Assembly (NCBI RefSeq): GCF_000002235.5
Contig: NW_022145542.1
Span: forward strand, 744,001 to 808,000
Origin: Strongylocentrotus purpuratus
Taxonomy: Eukaryota; Echinodermata; Echinoidea; Camarodonta; Strongylocentrotidae
Length of the DNA: 64,000 nt
Direction of reading: 5' to 3'
This document shows, piece by piece, positions 1 through 13,400 of the stretch. Under the pieces are notes generated by a model. The model had not been told where the DNA came from. It did no database searches and saw only the letters and a program-made list of their open reading frames with translations. Each line of letters begins with the position of its first letter. Within the stretch, counting starts at the first letter, position 1. The position numbers were made by a program, and so were the translations under genes.

Positions 1-328
1 ATGATCCACTTGCATACCCCAACCAGGCCGAGTATACGGCATCTGCAAGAATCTTCAGTATTGAAGGAGGCAGATTATCTTGAAGAAGAAGAAGAAGAAG
101 AACCATTGGTTTGCCATCCTTGAATAATCAGTAATCAAATATATGACTTTGCAAGTTTGTATTTCATCTAAATGAACTGAGCTAACTCCCTCTCCACCCC
201 AACACCTGTTGTGATTTAGTTCATGTCCATGTACATGTATGTCCTTTCTGTATTTTGTATATGTTCTGTTTTGAGCTGGAATCAAAGAATATTCAAATCC
301 TGTTCTTTTTCTTCTCTTTTTCATGCAG
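1..328. other. Partial intron of ISOC1-like gene
   Basis: This stretch lies upstream of the first visible exon and ends in a polypyrimidine tract with an AG acceptor at 327-328. It contains a short GAA microsatellite near 80-103. No coding signal was recognised. The exons encoding the N-terminal part of the protein must lie outside the window. Confidence 0.6.
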
Positions 329-2778
329 ATTGAAGGAGCCAACATCTTGGCTATACCAGTCATTGTAACAGAGCAGGTATGAGATGGAAGATACATTAGA
401 CTGTTTTGGCAAAAACAAAAACAAACAAAAACAAAAATTTAGCATGGTAGCATGCTAAACCCGTTTGTAGAAATCTATGTGATGATAACATTAAAAAGTA
501 TATTCAATTTTGCTTGTTATTGGTTCTTTTACAAAATGTTGACATTTAACCATTTAAATTTGTTGACATAATGTCCTTAATTCAAGTTACCGGTATGTCA
601 AATGAGATGTAAAGGTAACCAACTCCATTTTAGTTTGTACTTGGCTATCCAACTGATAATATTGTACAACTTCTTATTCATGCAAGTTGATCCTTTGTTA
701 CCAGGGCTTACTTCAAATCCTCGTGTCGTGTGGGGCGGTGGCGTTACCCGACCTTTTGTGAAAACATGCCCCGTTATTCACAAAATGTCACGGGTAATGT
801 TTGTGAAATAAAGCCCTCTCATGTACAAATGGTCTGGTCCAATTCACCCGTTACTTTGTGAAAATCCTACAGCAAATCTATGTGTAACACATTCATCCGA
901 CTGGACGCGATGACCCGATGATTTGAAGTACGCTGTTACTAGTAACCATTTTCATTCTGTGATTTGTTTCACCAATGTTGTAATGCATTTGTTAAAGTTT
1001 TTATTTACCTCTACATAGTACCCAAAGGGACTTGGACACACTGTAGAGGAGCTGGATATCAGTAAAGCTATTGGTGTTTATCCGAAGACCAAATTCTCTA
1101 TGGTCGTTCCAGAAGTTGAAGCACAGCTCACCCAAAATCTGACCAATGTGAAATCCATCATTCTTCTTGGAATCGAGGTGAGGAAGAGAGACATGAAATT
1201 TAATTACTTAAAGGCATCGTTTAACAATGTTGAATCTGAGATGCATGGCCCTACGTGTTATCAGTATCTGTGATATGGTGTATTATTGAAACCCTACAAA
1301 ATTGCACTTCAAAATGATCAAGAAGTGCCTCAAAAAAGTAAAAATCTTTGAGTGACCGGTTTTACCATACCCATTTTCCCCAATAGACTTTATAAAAAAC
1401 TGTTAGGTAAACGAAAAAATGAAATTTTGATTTCCAATCATAAATATCTTGATAATCAGACAGGCGATCTGCTTGTAAAAGTCATGGGATTCCTGACTGA
1501 CCTAAAGGTTCATAATTATGATTGCAGCATGAGCTAAATGCAGGATTTTATTTCAACATCTGAGGCAATGTTACTGAGTCACCTTAACGAAGGATATCAT
1601 GTTGTTTGAACATTACCTTTTCAATAGAATTGGATGGGGATTCAGTGTCTGTAGCTTCAAACCAGTTTCACGATCATATAAAAAATGATTGATAGATTTA
1701 ATTGAGGAGAACCAATATCAATCACAGATTGAAACTTGAGCCACAACTTTTTCACCTGCAATCTTGTAGGGGGCACTTATTACAAAGTTCTGATTTTAAG
1801 AAACATGACTTTCACACCAATGATACCAAAAACAAACAAACAAAACAGATATGAATTTATATCTCTCTTACTGAAAATTTCCTTCTTTCCACAAGAGGAA
1901 TAGTAAGGTACTTTTGATTTTATTTATTTTCACCACTTAGCCTGAGATCTATAATAAGCCAATGAGTATGTTAATGTAGTAGCATATGATTGTATCTCGC
2001 TTTTTTTACGGATCAGTGTCAATAAAATGATAGGGTTTGGTTTGATTTGACTTACAGGCCCATGTGTGTATCCAGCAGACCACTTTAGATCTCTTAGCCA
2101 GAGGGTATGAGGTTCATGTGGTAGCTGATGCAGTCTCATCAAGGAGTATGATGGACAGACAATTTGCCTATGAGGTCAGTTCTTTCTTCTTCTTTTTTCT
2201 TCTTCGTGTTCTTCTTGTTTTTCTTTTTTACTGAGATTCCTAAGTTAATTGGGTTTTCATTCTTTTTTCATTCCCAAAATATTTGTACATATTTATGCTT
2301 TTGTGTCGATTGTAATTGTAAATTATTCTCATTTTTTAAAACAAAAAGTAGATATCTAGGAGTCAGGAGTTAAGAATGAATATTTTTAGCCTAAATGCAT
2401 GTTTCCAAATGCCAATACACCCTGTAACACCTATTTTGGTAACATATCAAAATCAAGCTTATTAAAGGATGTCAAATTTTAATCAAATTTCTTCTTTGCT
2501 TTTGGTATCGTAGTAACTCTTATAAAGCAACAGTCATTTGCATCTATATTACATTGCAATAGATTTTTACTATAAGTACACGATTTAGTCATTTAAATTC
2601 TATAATGTATCATCTTGATTTTGCATCACAGAGGTTACGTCAGTTTGGAGCCATTATCACGACCAGTGAATCGGTACTCTTCCAGTTGCTGGGAGACAAA
2701 GATCATCCAAAGTTCAAGCAGATTCAAGGCTTAGTCAAGACAAGTGCACCGGTCTCTGGACTTGCATCAAATATGTAA
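329..2778 (+). CDS. ISOC1: Isochorismatase domain-containing protein 1-like, 3' part
   Basis: Four in-phase exons were read at 329-376, 1019-1177, 2058-2174 and 2632-2778 (stop TAA). All introns are phase 0 with GT-AG ends. They encode the last 156 residues of an isochorismatase-like cysteine hydrolase. Landmarks are [14 protein letters not shown] in exons 1-2, PKTKFSMV in exon 2, the catalytic-cysteine region [16 protein letters not shown] across exons 2-3, and [11 protein letters not shown] in exon 3. The C-terminus [11 protein letters not shown]...SAPVSGL is closer to vertebrate ISOC1 than to ISOC2. The family fold is an alpha/beta hydrolase. The physiological substrate in animals is not established. 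The N-terminal exons with the first catalytic Asp are off the left edge, so the gene is partial because of the window, not broken. Introns of 642 and 880 bases hold nothing recognisable. Confidence 0.93.
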
Positions 2779-4561
2779 TATGAATTAGTTACCCATCTTG
2801 CTTCAAGTACCATGCAGTGATGTCGTCATTGTATCATTCTTTGGCTTGATAGACAATGTTGTTAGATAATTTAATCTAGTCCTTGAAAAAATGTGAGATA
2901 CTGTCTGAAAGGCATGTATGTATTGAACAATTTGAGGGAAAAGTGGAACATTACGTTAGTGATATATGTTTATTCATGGGTGTCACTACTCTATTTTGAA
3001 TAGTAAGTGTTTGACCAAATTTCTCATCAAGTTCATTAATATTTCCATCAATCAAATGTATGGAGAACATTAATTGGCAGACAGAACATTTGGGGAGTCG
3101 TTACATCCCGTCTAGTGATGGCCATGTCTACATTACAATGATTATTTTTTGCTTTACTCTCTCATATGATTGTAAGGATCATGATATTAAAGGTAATACA
3201 AAGTTTTAGTATGGGGTCATGAATTTGGTTCAAATGAACATATTAGAAGCATATGCGATCCTACAATATTCAGTGATCGTTGTCGCGGTTGAAATCAAGT
3301 CTAAAGTTAGGAAATTGGAAATAATGAACTCTTTATGTTGTATAGCTCCCTCTCAAGGCCAAGATATTAATTAAGCTATAAAACCATATTTCTTGACTAA
3401 AATCGACCGATTGGCTATTCCCGTTTGGAAATTATATATCACAACTACATTTTCTGAGATTTTCATGGTCGCAGCTACTATTGTACGGCCGTAGGCGCTA
3501 TTTGAAATTTATCCAAATTTACCGGGAGCACCGGTAAATTGTTATATTCAATTTTCTCAAAAGCAGAAGCATTTTAGGGACTAAATTTTCTATTGCTTAT
3601 AATGCATCCACAGGGGCATCCAAATATACCAAAATTGTAAAGAATCACTATCCACCCAATTTTCAAAATTTACCAAAACTTTGTATTACATTAAAGCGAT
3701 GCAGTAATAAAAAATGTGTAAACATGGAGCTCTACACTCTTGTCTATCATCTCATACAAAAATTATGACTGTTATTTCAGTAAGCTAGCTAATTCATATC
3801 TGATTGTGAGAATCTGAATGTAGATCAGATGTGTTAAATGTATGTAATAATATATACTGCGCCTAGAAACAAAGTATTAGGCGTGTGATACATGTGATCT
3901 ATTATGTTTTGAATTAATTTGAATGAGGATTTTGTAATATTTTTTTGTAACATGTAATATGTAAAATGTTGTATGAAAATATTTGTTTAATAGTAGCACT
4001 TTAATAGAAACTGCCTGCAATCGTGCCAGCCTTTAATATCAATAATATCTCATAAGTAATGTCTCAATTAAAGCTTGAAGAGGTATAGTCTACATGTCCA
4101 CCCATTAAAAATGAGGAGAGGCTACTTTGCGAGAAAAAATAAAAATTGAAGGATAGAGAAGTAGTCCATGTATTGCCTATTAGAGGTTCTCCAAATGTCT
4201 AAATTCATCTCAACTCAGAGCATTTAGTAGTTTTGCCAGAAAAGGAAAGCTAATATGTTGATATATATGACTAGGATAGATCAGATCCTACAGGGCCTGT
4301 TATACAAAAACTAAATTATTGTATCGCGTAATAGAAACTGGTGTATTTTTATATTTGGATTTGCTTTTTATAAAAATGCAAATCAGTAATTGAAAGATTG
4401 CCAAGATAGTTTAAAGATATACAGGGTGTACTGAATTATGTATACTGTGTCAGTGGTTATTTTTGGTTCGTTTATGTTCGATACTTTGTACTATGAAATT
4501 AAAAGAGCAATATTTTTGTAATTATATGGTTTATCTATTTCCCTATGTGATAAGGAAAACC

Positions 4562-4567
4562 AATAAA
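4562..4567 (+). promoter_or_regulatory. Candidate ISOC1 polyadenylation signal
   Basis: This is a canonical AATAAA about 1.8 kb after the ISOC1 stop, followed by a T/G-rich stretch (about 4583-4610). Placement as the functional signal is inference. Confidence 0.3.
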
Positions 4568-5040
4568 TGAATTGAAAATCACATTTTTTGTTGTTTTTGT
4601 ATATATTGTGCAATTGCGAACAATAGCCAGTTTAGGTATCAACTGATAATTGTTGATAGCTCGTGACACCAGCAGTCCCTGTACAGGAAATCCCCCCCCC
4701 CCCAAAAAAAAATACTCATTTCATCCTATTTCTTGATTGTGTTTTTTTTTTGTCCATCAAATAATATGTAATTCCTTGCAAAGAAAGTGTTAAAGAGAGA
4801 GAGAGTACACAAAGGGGGGGGGGGGGGGGGGGGGGTGTAGAAAGTAAGATGGCCCTCAATTTGGAAAAATCAGAGGAAAATGGATTGATGGGGGAAAAAC
4901 ACAACAAAATATACCAAAAGGTCACATTCTATATAAGTGTAAGATATATTTATTTTGGAATATATTTTATTTAATGATAATTTGAAGCAATTCTGCATAA
5001 ATTTCAAGACTGGTAAGGCACATTTTATCGAAGGCACATA

Positions 5041-5139
5041 TCGTCGCTGTTTTCACGAATTGACGGTAGTGAAAAAAAATTGCATTCACTTTGCGTTACG
5101 ATTTTCCTCACTACCGTCACTTCGTGAAAATAGGGACGA
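5041..5139. repeat. 99-bp fold-back element, Tc1/mariner-like TA flanks
   Basis: The two halves are near-perfect inverted copies of about 37 bp. The core TGACGGTAGTGA of the left arm is matched by TCACTACCGTCA on the right. TTTTCACGAA and TTCGTGAAAA flank that core. The element is bracketed by TA dinucleotides (5039-5040 and 5140-5141), consistent with a small MITE. Confidence 0.6.
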
Positions 5140-5198
5140 TATTTGGTTAACAATGGTCAACACTGCATACATTTGAAATTATTCACAACATATCTCTG

Positions 5199-5336
5199 GC
5201 CAGGTCATACCTCAGTCACACTGCTAACCCTACTCAACACTGATCCCAAACCGACTGATTCTTTTACCATTCAGTGTAATGTATCTTTTGTTCAGTCTGG
5301 AGTCGGTCTGGAGTTGGTCTCTTTGGTATGACCTGG
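5199..5336. repeat. Short inverted-repeat element
   Basis: Ends CCAGGTCATACC and GGTATGACCTGG are inverted copies, about 110 bp apart. Smaller inverted words (AACCGACTGATTC and GAGTCGGT) lie inside. This is probably a degenerate fold-back MITE. No clear target duplication was seen. Confidence 0.4.
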
Positions 5337-8300
5337 GTATAACGTATTCTAGTTTCTTCATTTAAATAATCAGAGCAATGGGGCTATCCATTTCAAATTC
5401 CCAAAGCTGAAAAAAGGCACATTAATTCATTTATGACATAAGGCCCCTCAAGGACAACCTATAAGCACTTAAACTTAAGATGGTACATAATTATATAGAG
5501 TTCACTCACAGTGAAACAGTGAAGAATATACATGTATGATAGTTAACGCAATATATTAAACTTCATTTCACCTTCATTATTTAAAGAATTGTATAAATGT
5601 ACATTTTTTGGCAAAGAACATGAAAATTCACTAACATGCAAAATCACAACCCTCAAATCCCTTAAAAAAAAAAAAAGGACATAATAATATTATCTGTCTT
5701 GAGCCAGAAGGGCATTAACTCTGTGTTGAAGAATACGAGTTAACGCTCTTCTGGGTCTAAACAGATGTTATCACAGCAAAATCAATAAAATAAGCTTTCA
5801 GATGTACATATACAATGAAGAGTGAAGTTGCATACTGTACCTAAAATGACAAAGCCCATATATCCAAAAGATGCATCATGTTTTATTGCTGGTACACCTA
5901 TGCATAGCAGATTATTTTTGCATCCAAACATTCATCATATTTACACCTTATATGCCGGACAAGTTGTTTGGCCCAAATTGCATGATTAAAAGTATATTAC
6001 ATAAACTCAGATAATAATAAAATTTACACCTTTGATATATATATGTACATATGTTACTGCTTCTTTATGGTTGTATGTACATAATCTCACAGTAGACACA
6101 TGTACATATACCATATGTGCACTATTCACATGTACATGTATGCAGGACATTGGCCAATACAAAGGCATCCTCTGAGCTGCATTCTAGAAAGATACAAATG
6201 TATGAACGACTCTGTTTATGAGGAAAATCCTCCCTTAGTAGGCATCACAAATTGCATACAGGTTGCATGTAGATTTACATTAGTAGTTTGGTTTATTTTA
6301 ACCGTCTCTGATCATCACACTATCTCATTATCTCAATAGTCACTACCGGTACATTGATTACATTCTCCTCTTATCAACAGCACATATACAAAGTAGAGAG
6401 ACTTGTAGATTAAAATCAATGTCTCAGCATTGTACAACTACATATTTGGCAAAAGTCATAGTCACACAATTTGCATAACATGTGATACACCTACAATGTA
6501 TAATGGTTGATTTTTTACCCTGCAAAGGCTTTATCTGGAATACCTGAATAGTTTGATAAATTACATGATGAAATGTTATCTTTCATCAAGGCTGATTAAA
6601 CTGAAGTAGAGTTTAAAAGAAAAAAGGAAAAAAAAAATCAATTCAATACCAACCGAGTACATAAAACAAGAATATTGTACTTTGTAATAACATCTAATTA
6701 GTCCAGGAAGTCCAATAAATCTAGGGTGACCAGATTTTTGGCATTGGAAGTACAGACTTGGTGTACACCTGTATAATCTAAAAGTAGGACTTTACCCTGT
6801 ACATTATGTTTGTACATGTACATGTATTTGTGTTTTCTGATGGTAGGCAATCTCTCTTTTCAACAATTTGCAAATCAAAACCAATACCACAAATAGGATT
6901 TCCTGGAAGACACAAAACCTAAAAATATGCAGTATGTACATTATACAGTGGTCATGCTACTGTTTCTTTCATCAATACAAAAGAAGGCACTTGTTCAAGA
7001 AAAAGAAATTGTCGGTTTCCTGTATGATCTCTGGAATATAATGAATCAGAATGAACAAAAATAATTTGTTAAATATACAAATCCAACAGGAAATGAAACT
7101 AAATCCTCATAGGAGCAGCACAAGTTGATCAATTTCCAGGACATTAACTCAGAAATTAATTCATGTTTCAAAAATTCAACAAAAAAGATAGGTTAAAGAT
7201 ACAGAGAATTGCCAGTGTGAATTTCCCCATATCAATTAGTAATCGTATCAAGATTCTGCTATTATCACAATACCTTTTCAAACCTTTACTTCTCTGTTCA
7301 TACAGTGTATTGAAGAAAGAATATCTTTACAAAATAGAATCAAAAGTCTACAGATACTCCTCTATAACGTAAATGAATATGAAAGGACAAAAATAGATAA
7401 TAAGTGTACTAGTAATACTAGAAAGAAAAAAATTGTCCATAAAGAACAAGTGTTATACATGTACGCTACTGAATGAAAACAGGAATATCTTGACAAAATA
7501 GAATAAAGTTTACTACAATTTGTCCTTTATACTTTGTAACTGAATATGAAAAGGAGAAATTTGATTAAAAGTGTACATATGCAGCGCTAGAAAAATATGT
7601 CCATGAAAAGCAAGGCACTACCTGGACTGGAAGGGCAACCGCTTAGCCTTAGATGGAAGACTAAAATATCAAGAAATGTGATTGGTGAAAGACAAATTTC
7701 TGAAGGCATTCAATAATTTTGGATAATTACTTGAAAGATGTCTTCGCTCAAACTGTGGAGGGAATCCAGTACAATCTCGCCGAGAACAGATAATTAGAGT
7801 ATTAGACAATATACACCATATCAAGAATACAATGAATAGCTCTGGAAGACCCTTGTGCAGCAATGAGAAACCTAGATTGACAATGTTGACATCTCTGCAA
7901 TCTTCACTTTGTATACCAGTAATCACTTTGTTCCTGCATCATATATCAGCAAATCAGCATTTTCAATAGTCGAGATAGTTTCGTTTAAAAATGAGAAGCG
8001 GTGGGGCAAGGCAAATGTTTGATGGTAAAGTCATTCAAAAAGGAAGAAGAAATTGAACACCCTCTAAAATAAAAATGGCCACTGAAAATCACGTAAAAAT
8101 TTCCATTCTTGAAGGCATAACAATTAACATGATGACGTAACATGACTTCCATAATTCATCAGATTTTATAGTAAGCCACAGAAATGAGAACATAGGTGAA
8201 CGTATGAAAAACAATCTTGTAGCGGTAAACAAAATTCATTATGCTCATTCAAATACATAACTTTACCATTGGAATGACCACTGCATGCCCACAGTGAATT

Positions 8301-8611
8301 TCAATAGCGTATCTTCATTTGTACCTTGCCATTTACTTTGCACAATCATAATAGAAGTTACCCATAATAGAAGTTACCCATCTCCAAGGAAGATCAATCA
8401 CTGTGGCAAGCATCTCATGGTTTTTATCATGTTTGTCCCAGGCTGATAGAAGCTACCAAAGCCATGAAGCCATTCTCCATCTCAACATATACAGAATATG
8501 CATCATGATCTTAGGACGAAGCTACTACATGTACTGTATATTACTCCCAGAAACTCATTCAACACACATCCTGAAATGGTCACCTGATGTATTTAAGGCT
8601 TTGAGAAAAGA

Positions 8612-10789
8612 TCACATGACTGCACACTTGTCATCTTTCTTATCCTGTGATGATGATGAAGACCCACTCCTTGTTAAAGAAGAATCGTCTCTTGAGGGTT
8701 CTTTCGCAGAAGGGTTTGGTTTTCCATGGTTCGTCACTAGTTGCTGGTCGTGCTTGTTCTGCTTCAGTCCATATTTTTCTCTGATTTTGTTCCGGTTGAC
8801 CGCCCTCTCTGCTTGCTTCTTACCCTGTGCTTCCTTTCGACGTTGTCTGGAGGAAGGGGTAGGAGAAATAATAAATATCATTATCTATATAAGGCTTCCA
8901 AGTGGTACAATAAATCAGTGTATTCAACATCTTTAGCGCAGTACTGGGAACACTGATCAATATTGTTTTAGTAAAGCTCAGTCATCCAGGAACTTCAACT
9001 ATCAATATCGATATCACGCGAAAAAAAAGCCATATTTACCGAGGCAAATCAAATGTTGAAATTTCGCTGGTCAGCCTGATATAGATAATAGTAATATATA
9101 TATGGCTTCGTTTTTGTGTGATACAAGAATATATTTCTCTCGCTAAGACGATATTGGACTCGTCTCCGAATCGTTCAATATCGTCATAGCTCAAGCAATA
9201 TATTCTTCTATCGCACTCAAAGCCATCCAATATTATATAAGGATTTATTTGAAAAACAATTTAGCGAAGATTAAATGATTACATCCTAATATGGCACTGT
9301 GCATTATTGGTCTCATGATAAGTTCTCTACTACATGTATAATCATTTCTGTAATAACCCTACAGCTCATGTGAGTAAACATTATCATACTTTTAACCTCA
9401 TCCTAATTCTACCCCAAACACAATCTATTAACCTCAGATCAATGATGCTAATGTTCCAAGATTTTTCCTGACTTGTTTTTCAATTACAGATCGATCAATC
9501 AATCTTATTTACTGGGTGTAAGCCACAAATATGTTTAAACTATTGAATTTCTCCCAGGAAGCATTACATTTATAAAAGGTATTGTCCTATGGCGGACTAA
9601 TGAATATTAATAAGTCAGAATGAATTAGGAGAGCTTGGGTATTTGTTTCTAGTTCATCGTTCATTCATATTTACTGGGTGTAAGCCACAAATATGTTTAA
9701 ACTATTGATATTTCTCCCAGAAAGCACTACATTTATAAAAAATGTATAAATTGTTTATAATAAATCAATTTTCCAGTATGGGCTGATTTATTTTTCTCTG
9801 GGCTAAATATGAATGATAAATCTACTAAGTACATAGCAGACCAGGGTATGATCTCATTAATTCTCAGCTCATCCTCAACACCAAACTCCATGACCTGCAT
9901 CACAATGAATTGAAATCCATGGCAAGTGATCAAATTGATTCTTACAATACTGAATGGACTTATAAATGTAGAATAAACTTTAGGCAGTAATTATCAAAAT
10001 ATCGCTCATAACTGTTACTTTTTAAAGTAGTATTTAGTCAGATATGTAAATTTAGAATATGATGAGATAATGTTGTCATACTTTCACCAAATCTTTTAGA
10101 ATTTTAATGAATTACAGTATTCTTCAAGTTCAAATTCACATGTTTTAAAATAGTGATTCCAGTAAATGTGCCTGGATACTCAATTCAATTCATTCTATTC
10201 AATTAAATTCATTTATTTTCACATTTAAACAAAAAGAATAATTACTATGAGTTAATGATAAATACATAATATATTGAAAGAGAAAATAACAAGTACTGTA
10301 TACAGAACTGTGTCATATCATCAAGGCTCAAAATACACAGGGGCGACAGGCAATTTGCCCCCGGGAGCTACATAATTGCCTCGGTCTGATTGCTCACGGG
10401 GGCGATTACAAAATTAAAAATCGTAAATTTAAAAGAGGAAAAATGCTGACTTATATCAATGATAATGACGGAATAGCAAAGAATTTAGGAGTATCATGGT
10501 TACAAATTCAATGGAAATTTGTATTTAAAAAAGAGTCTCTGTGAGAAGGCTCACCGGGGCTCTTTTTTTTGGAGAGCCCCCGTTTACAAAAAATTAATAT
10601 GAGCCTTGCATATCATACATATCAATCATGAAGCATGACCCACCTTTGTTCTGCTAGCTGTTCTTCTTCCTCTGCTTCTTTCCGAGGATCATAGTTACTC
10701 GTCTTCTCCTCCTCGTCTCCTTTCAATCCAAGGTCTTCTTTGAATTTACCAACTTGGTGAGAGAACATAGCCTTCCCCATCATATCCAT
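8612..10789 (-). CDS. CPLX: Complexin with C-terminal CaaX box
   Basis: Two coding exons on the minus strand, 10644-10789 (ATG at 10789) and 8612-8846 (TGA), are joined by a GT-AG intron in phase 2. They give 126 residues. The start is placed at MDMMGKAMF because this matches the short amphipathic N-terminus of complexins. The exon continues 5' to an acceptor at 10801/10802, so an upstream non-coding exon is likely. An acidic/basic helix (about residues 36-78, ending NRNKIREKYGLK) corresponds to the SNARE-binding central helix. The C-terminus is Ser-rich and ends CAVM (123-126), a CaaX box whose terminal Met favours farnesylation. This is as in vertebrate complexin 3/4 and fly complexin. The expected role is clamping and facilitating synaptotagmin-triggered vesicle fusion at presynaptic membranes. 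It converges with ISOC1 and diverges from PRPF3. Confidence 0.88.
9098..9236. repeat. Imperfect inverted repeat in complexin intron
   Basis: The centre GACGATATTGG...CAATATCGTC is a perfect arm pair. Pairing continues outward through AAGAATATAT/ATATATTCTT and ATGGCTT/AAGCCAT, giving arms of about 60 bp with small bulges. This fits a fold-back MITE. Confidence 0.5.
9509..9743 (+). repeat. Two direct repeats of about 73 bp, 160 bp apart
   Basis: Both copies begin TTTACTGGGTGTAAGCCACA (9509 and 9669) and run through CTCCCAG and ACATTTATAAAA. They differ at only a few positions. The spacer is unrelated. This is a local duplication or two copies of a short dispersed repeat. Confidence 0.7.
10322..10608. 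repeat. Inverted-repeat-bounded element, GC-rich core
   Basis: Left end CAAGGCTCA is matched by right end TGAGCCTTG. Just inside are CAGGGGCGA and AGCCCCCG arms, and two further short hairpins (TTGCCCCCGGGAGC, CTCACCGGGGCTC). This is a possible MITE in the complexin intron. Boundaries are approximate. Confidence 0.4.
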
Positions 10790-10801
10790 CCTGAATTCAA
10801 T

Positions 10802-13225
10802 CTGCAAGAGATTATAGCAAGAGTCGTTTTACAGCATGATCTACTTAGGACTTATCTACTTAAGTCTACTTGGAACTTATTCTTTAATCTGAGCCTTTTA
10901 AGGACTCATCAGAAGTAAGTTTCGTACCCTTCTGTTTATTTTCTCAATTGTCTTTAAGCCTTTTGCAATAAGCGGAACTTGATTCTCCTTCCCTTACCTC
11001 ACGGTACACTATGTGGACACTGCATGGAAATTTGTTGTGAAATCAGAGCACTCAGGGGCCAGTTTCTTGAAACTATCATAAGTCTAAGTTCATGGACATC
11101 CCATAGAAATTTTGAATGGGATGTCTAAGAAGTTAGACTTATGACGGTTTTGAGAAACGGCCCCCAGCATAGTGGTTCAGCCTACCATTTCTCTCCTTTC
11201 TTTAGTGAATTTGTGCGACAAACAATCTTCATGGAGAGAATTTGACTATGCTATGATTTCCAACTGTTACAACATCAGTAGACTATTATTAGATACATAT
11301 GACAGAATACAGTGAATATTTATTGGAAGTAGATCTAGGCCTATACTGTACTCTTTGGGGTTTTGGTTTCAAGTAAGAGCCTACTCTCATCTTGGAATAA
11401 TAGTCAAAAATCAAAAGCATAATTAATAATACTGATGCTGATGATGATATAACAATATTAATAATAATAATTCAAAATAGATCTAATAACAGTAAATGAT
11501 AATAATTCTTATTATTCTTTAAACATATTAAAAGTTAAAACTTATTTAGTTATTGTTTATGTAAAGATGGGAAGAAAACCCTGACAATGATGAAACAATA
11601 AAACAGTTTTCCTCAAAAGAAACATTGTGTATTCTGTTCACACTAATTTTTTGTCATCAAAGTACATTAATTTATTGTAACTCTGAGATTGCTAGGTGGA
11701 GCCTTTCATAAGTTTCATTCAGTTTCTTGCATAGCAGCAAAAAGTAACAATATATTATAAACAGAAAATATTGTCATTATCAAGAATACCTTGCTATAGA
11801 CTTCTACTAATGAAGGCTAAGCCATGTCATTTAAAATACTTCAAACAAGTTCACACACAGTGTCAGACTGTATCATTTCAGTGACTTCGTCCTGCCCGAA
11901 ACCCGGGCGGAATTCTACCAGCAGTCGCCATGCCCTAGGCCTCGGCTCGAGTAGAACTCAAAAGTCAAAGCCAAACAAGATTCCATCGCTCTGTCGTACT
12001 CGTACATGTTTCTTAGACTTTAATAAGTCAACATATTTTAGACTAACTATTACTTATTATGCCACAGACCAATCTATACAAAAAATCAAGTGGAATCTTA
12101 CTTGTATGTACGCAACCCCTCTGTCAAGAAATGCCAAGGAAGTTAGAAAAATAACCACTACCACACACACAACATGAACAAGGAATACATGTTTCTAGAC
12201 TATTCACTCCATAATACAACTCACTGTACTATTTTGTCGCCCTTATTACCGACCGATTGTTCAAGGGACACTGGTAGATGATGGATGGTTGGGGACTATG
12301 TCGGGACCATGGGGTGACACTACACGACAACGGAGACAAAAAGAGTTGCCCCAGTATTGTGTTTCTATATCATTTTAAATTTCAGTTCCAAAGTTTAAAC
12401 CCAACTGGAAAAATTACGTGCCCCCCCCCCTTTTTTTTCCTTATCCGACTCGATCGATCTGGAGTAGGCCTATTGTGGCACAGGCATATAGGCCTCAATT
12501 ATTATGCAGTGATGTGATCCCGTTGTGATCCTACTTTTCAGTGAAAGTGATTTCTACTTTTAAGCAGGATTAGTCTTAATTTGTTTGACCAGAAAAATCA
12601 AGCCGGTTCTTCCTAAAATACGACGCTATTTAGCAAGAACTCAAGATATAATTAGAGATGCAGTCTGGAGAATGGGGAAGTTTAAAATCTTTAAAAAGAT
12701 GATATCACTTTTTAATTCAATTCAATTCAATTCATTTATTTTTCCTCTTTTTCAATAAATCTAAAATCTCAACCCTTCAACCAGGCGCTGTGAAAAGTTC
12801 GGGAAGATCCAGAAGCTATAAGCGTATATACGAGGCGAAGGAAGGTTTTTTTTTATAGATTTTATAAAGTTTCCTCGGATATTTGGGTATTACCACCGCT
12901 TCGAATTTGGGGTGAAGGCCATATTTGGGCAGTTTGTGGTTATGGGGGAAGGGTAGGGTCGTAGTCGGTCACTAAACTTAGCTTATAGATTCGGACCTCA
13001 CTTTCAGGGCCAATTTCTACATTTTCACTACAAAAAGTGTAAATTTTGTGCACGCTCACTATAGCAGAAAATTTAAAGGCTTCATCCTGGCCTCTCTTAA
13101 AATTGTTTATGTACGCATATCGGTCAAAGCCACGGTCGTTTCATATATATTAAAAGCCCCTATTGGAGACGGAACTTCCAACACTGACTTCAAAAGTTCA
13201 AAGCTTTTTACCGTGGTGCCAGGAT
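10802..13225. other. Complexin upstream region
   Basis: No coding exon was recognised. The interval contains the MITE at 11054-11166 and a local CpG-containing stretch around 11880-11960 that could belong to a complexin 5' exon or promoter. It also holds a CAATT repeat near 12715-12740. The open frames at 11824 and 12278 show no domain. Confidence 0.4.
11054..11166. repeat. MITE with GGGGCC-type inverted ends
   Basis: Inverted ends read GGGGCCAGTTTCTTGAAAC and GTTTTGAGAAACGGCCCC. Pairing continues inward through CATAAGTCTAA and TTAGACTTATG. Related copies occur at 41655-41756 and, as a half element, at 15917-15956. Confidence 0.7.
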
Positions 13226-13360
13226 CAGTGGCGGATCCAGGGGGGGGCGGGCCCCCTCCCCCTCCTTGAGAAAAAAAATCATGTAAAATCATGTGATTTT
13301 TACCTTTTTGGGGGGGTCAATTTTTAAATTTCCGAGGACCAAAAAAAAAAATGTGCTCAT

Positions 13361-13400
<40 letters not shown>

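Larger units (their letters stand above)
2779..8611. other. Convergent intergenic region / 3'UTRs of ISOC1 and complexin
   Basis: About 5.8 kb lies between two convergent stop codons. The left part is probably ISOC1 3'UTR. The right part may be complexin 3'UTR on the minus strand. It holds poly-G near 4817-4835, two small fold-back elements (listed separately) and AT-rich sequence with many ACATGTA-type words. I found no conserved coding sequence. The open frames around 6100, 7163, 7669 and 8403 have no recognisable domain. Confidence 0.5.
8847..10643 (-). other. Complexin intron
   Basis: This is a single intron of about 1.8 kb with acceptor CCAG at 8847-8850 and donor GTGGGT at 10643. It contains the inverted-repeat elements listed separately and otherwise AT-rich unique sequence. 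Confidence 0.7.

Noticed and set aside
7669..7926. 85-codon minus-strand frame downstream of complexin
   Set aside because: It has a hydrophobic patch but no recognisable family, no conserved splice context, and probably lies in 3'UTR sequence.
8403..8936. 177-codon plus-strand frame
   Set aside because: It is the antisense shadow of the complexin last exon. The minus strand matches complexin and its splice sites.
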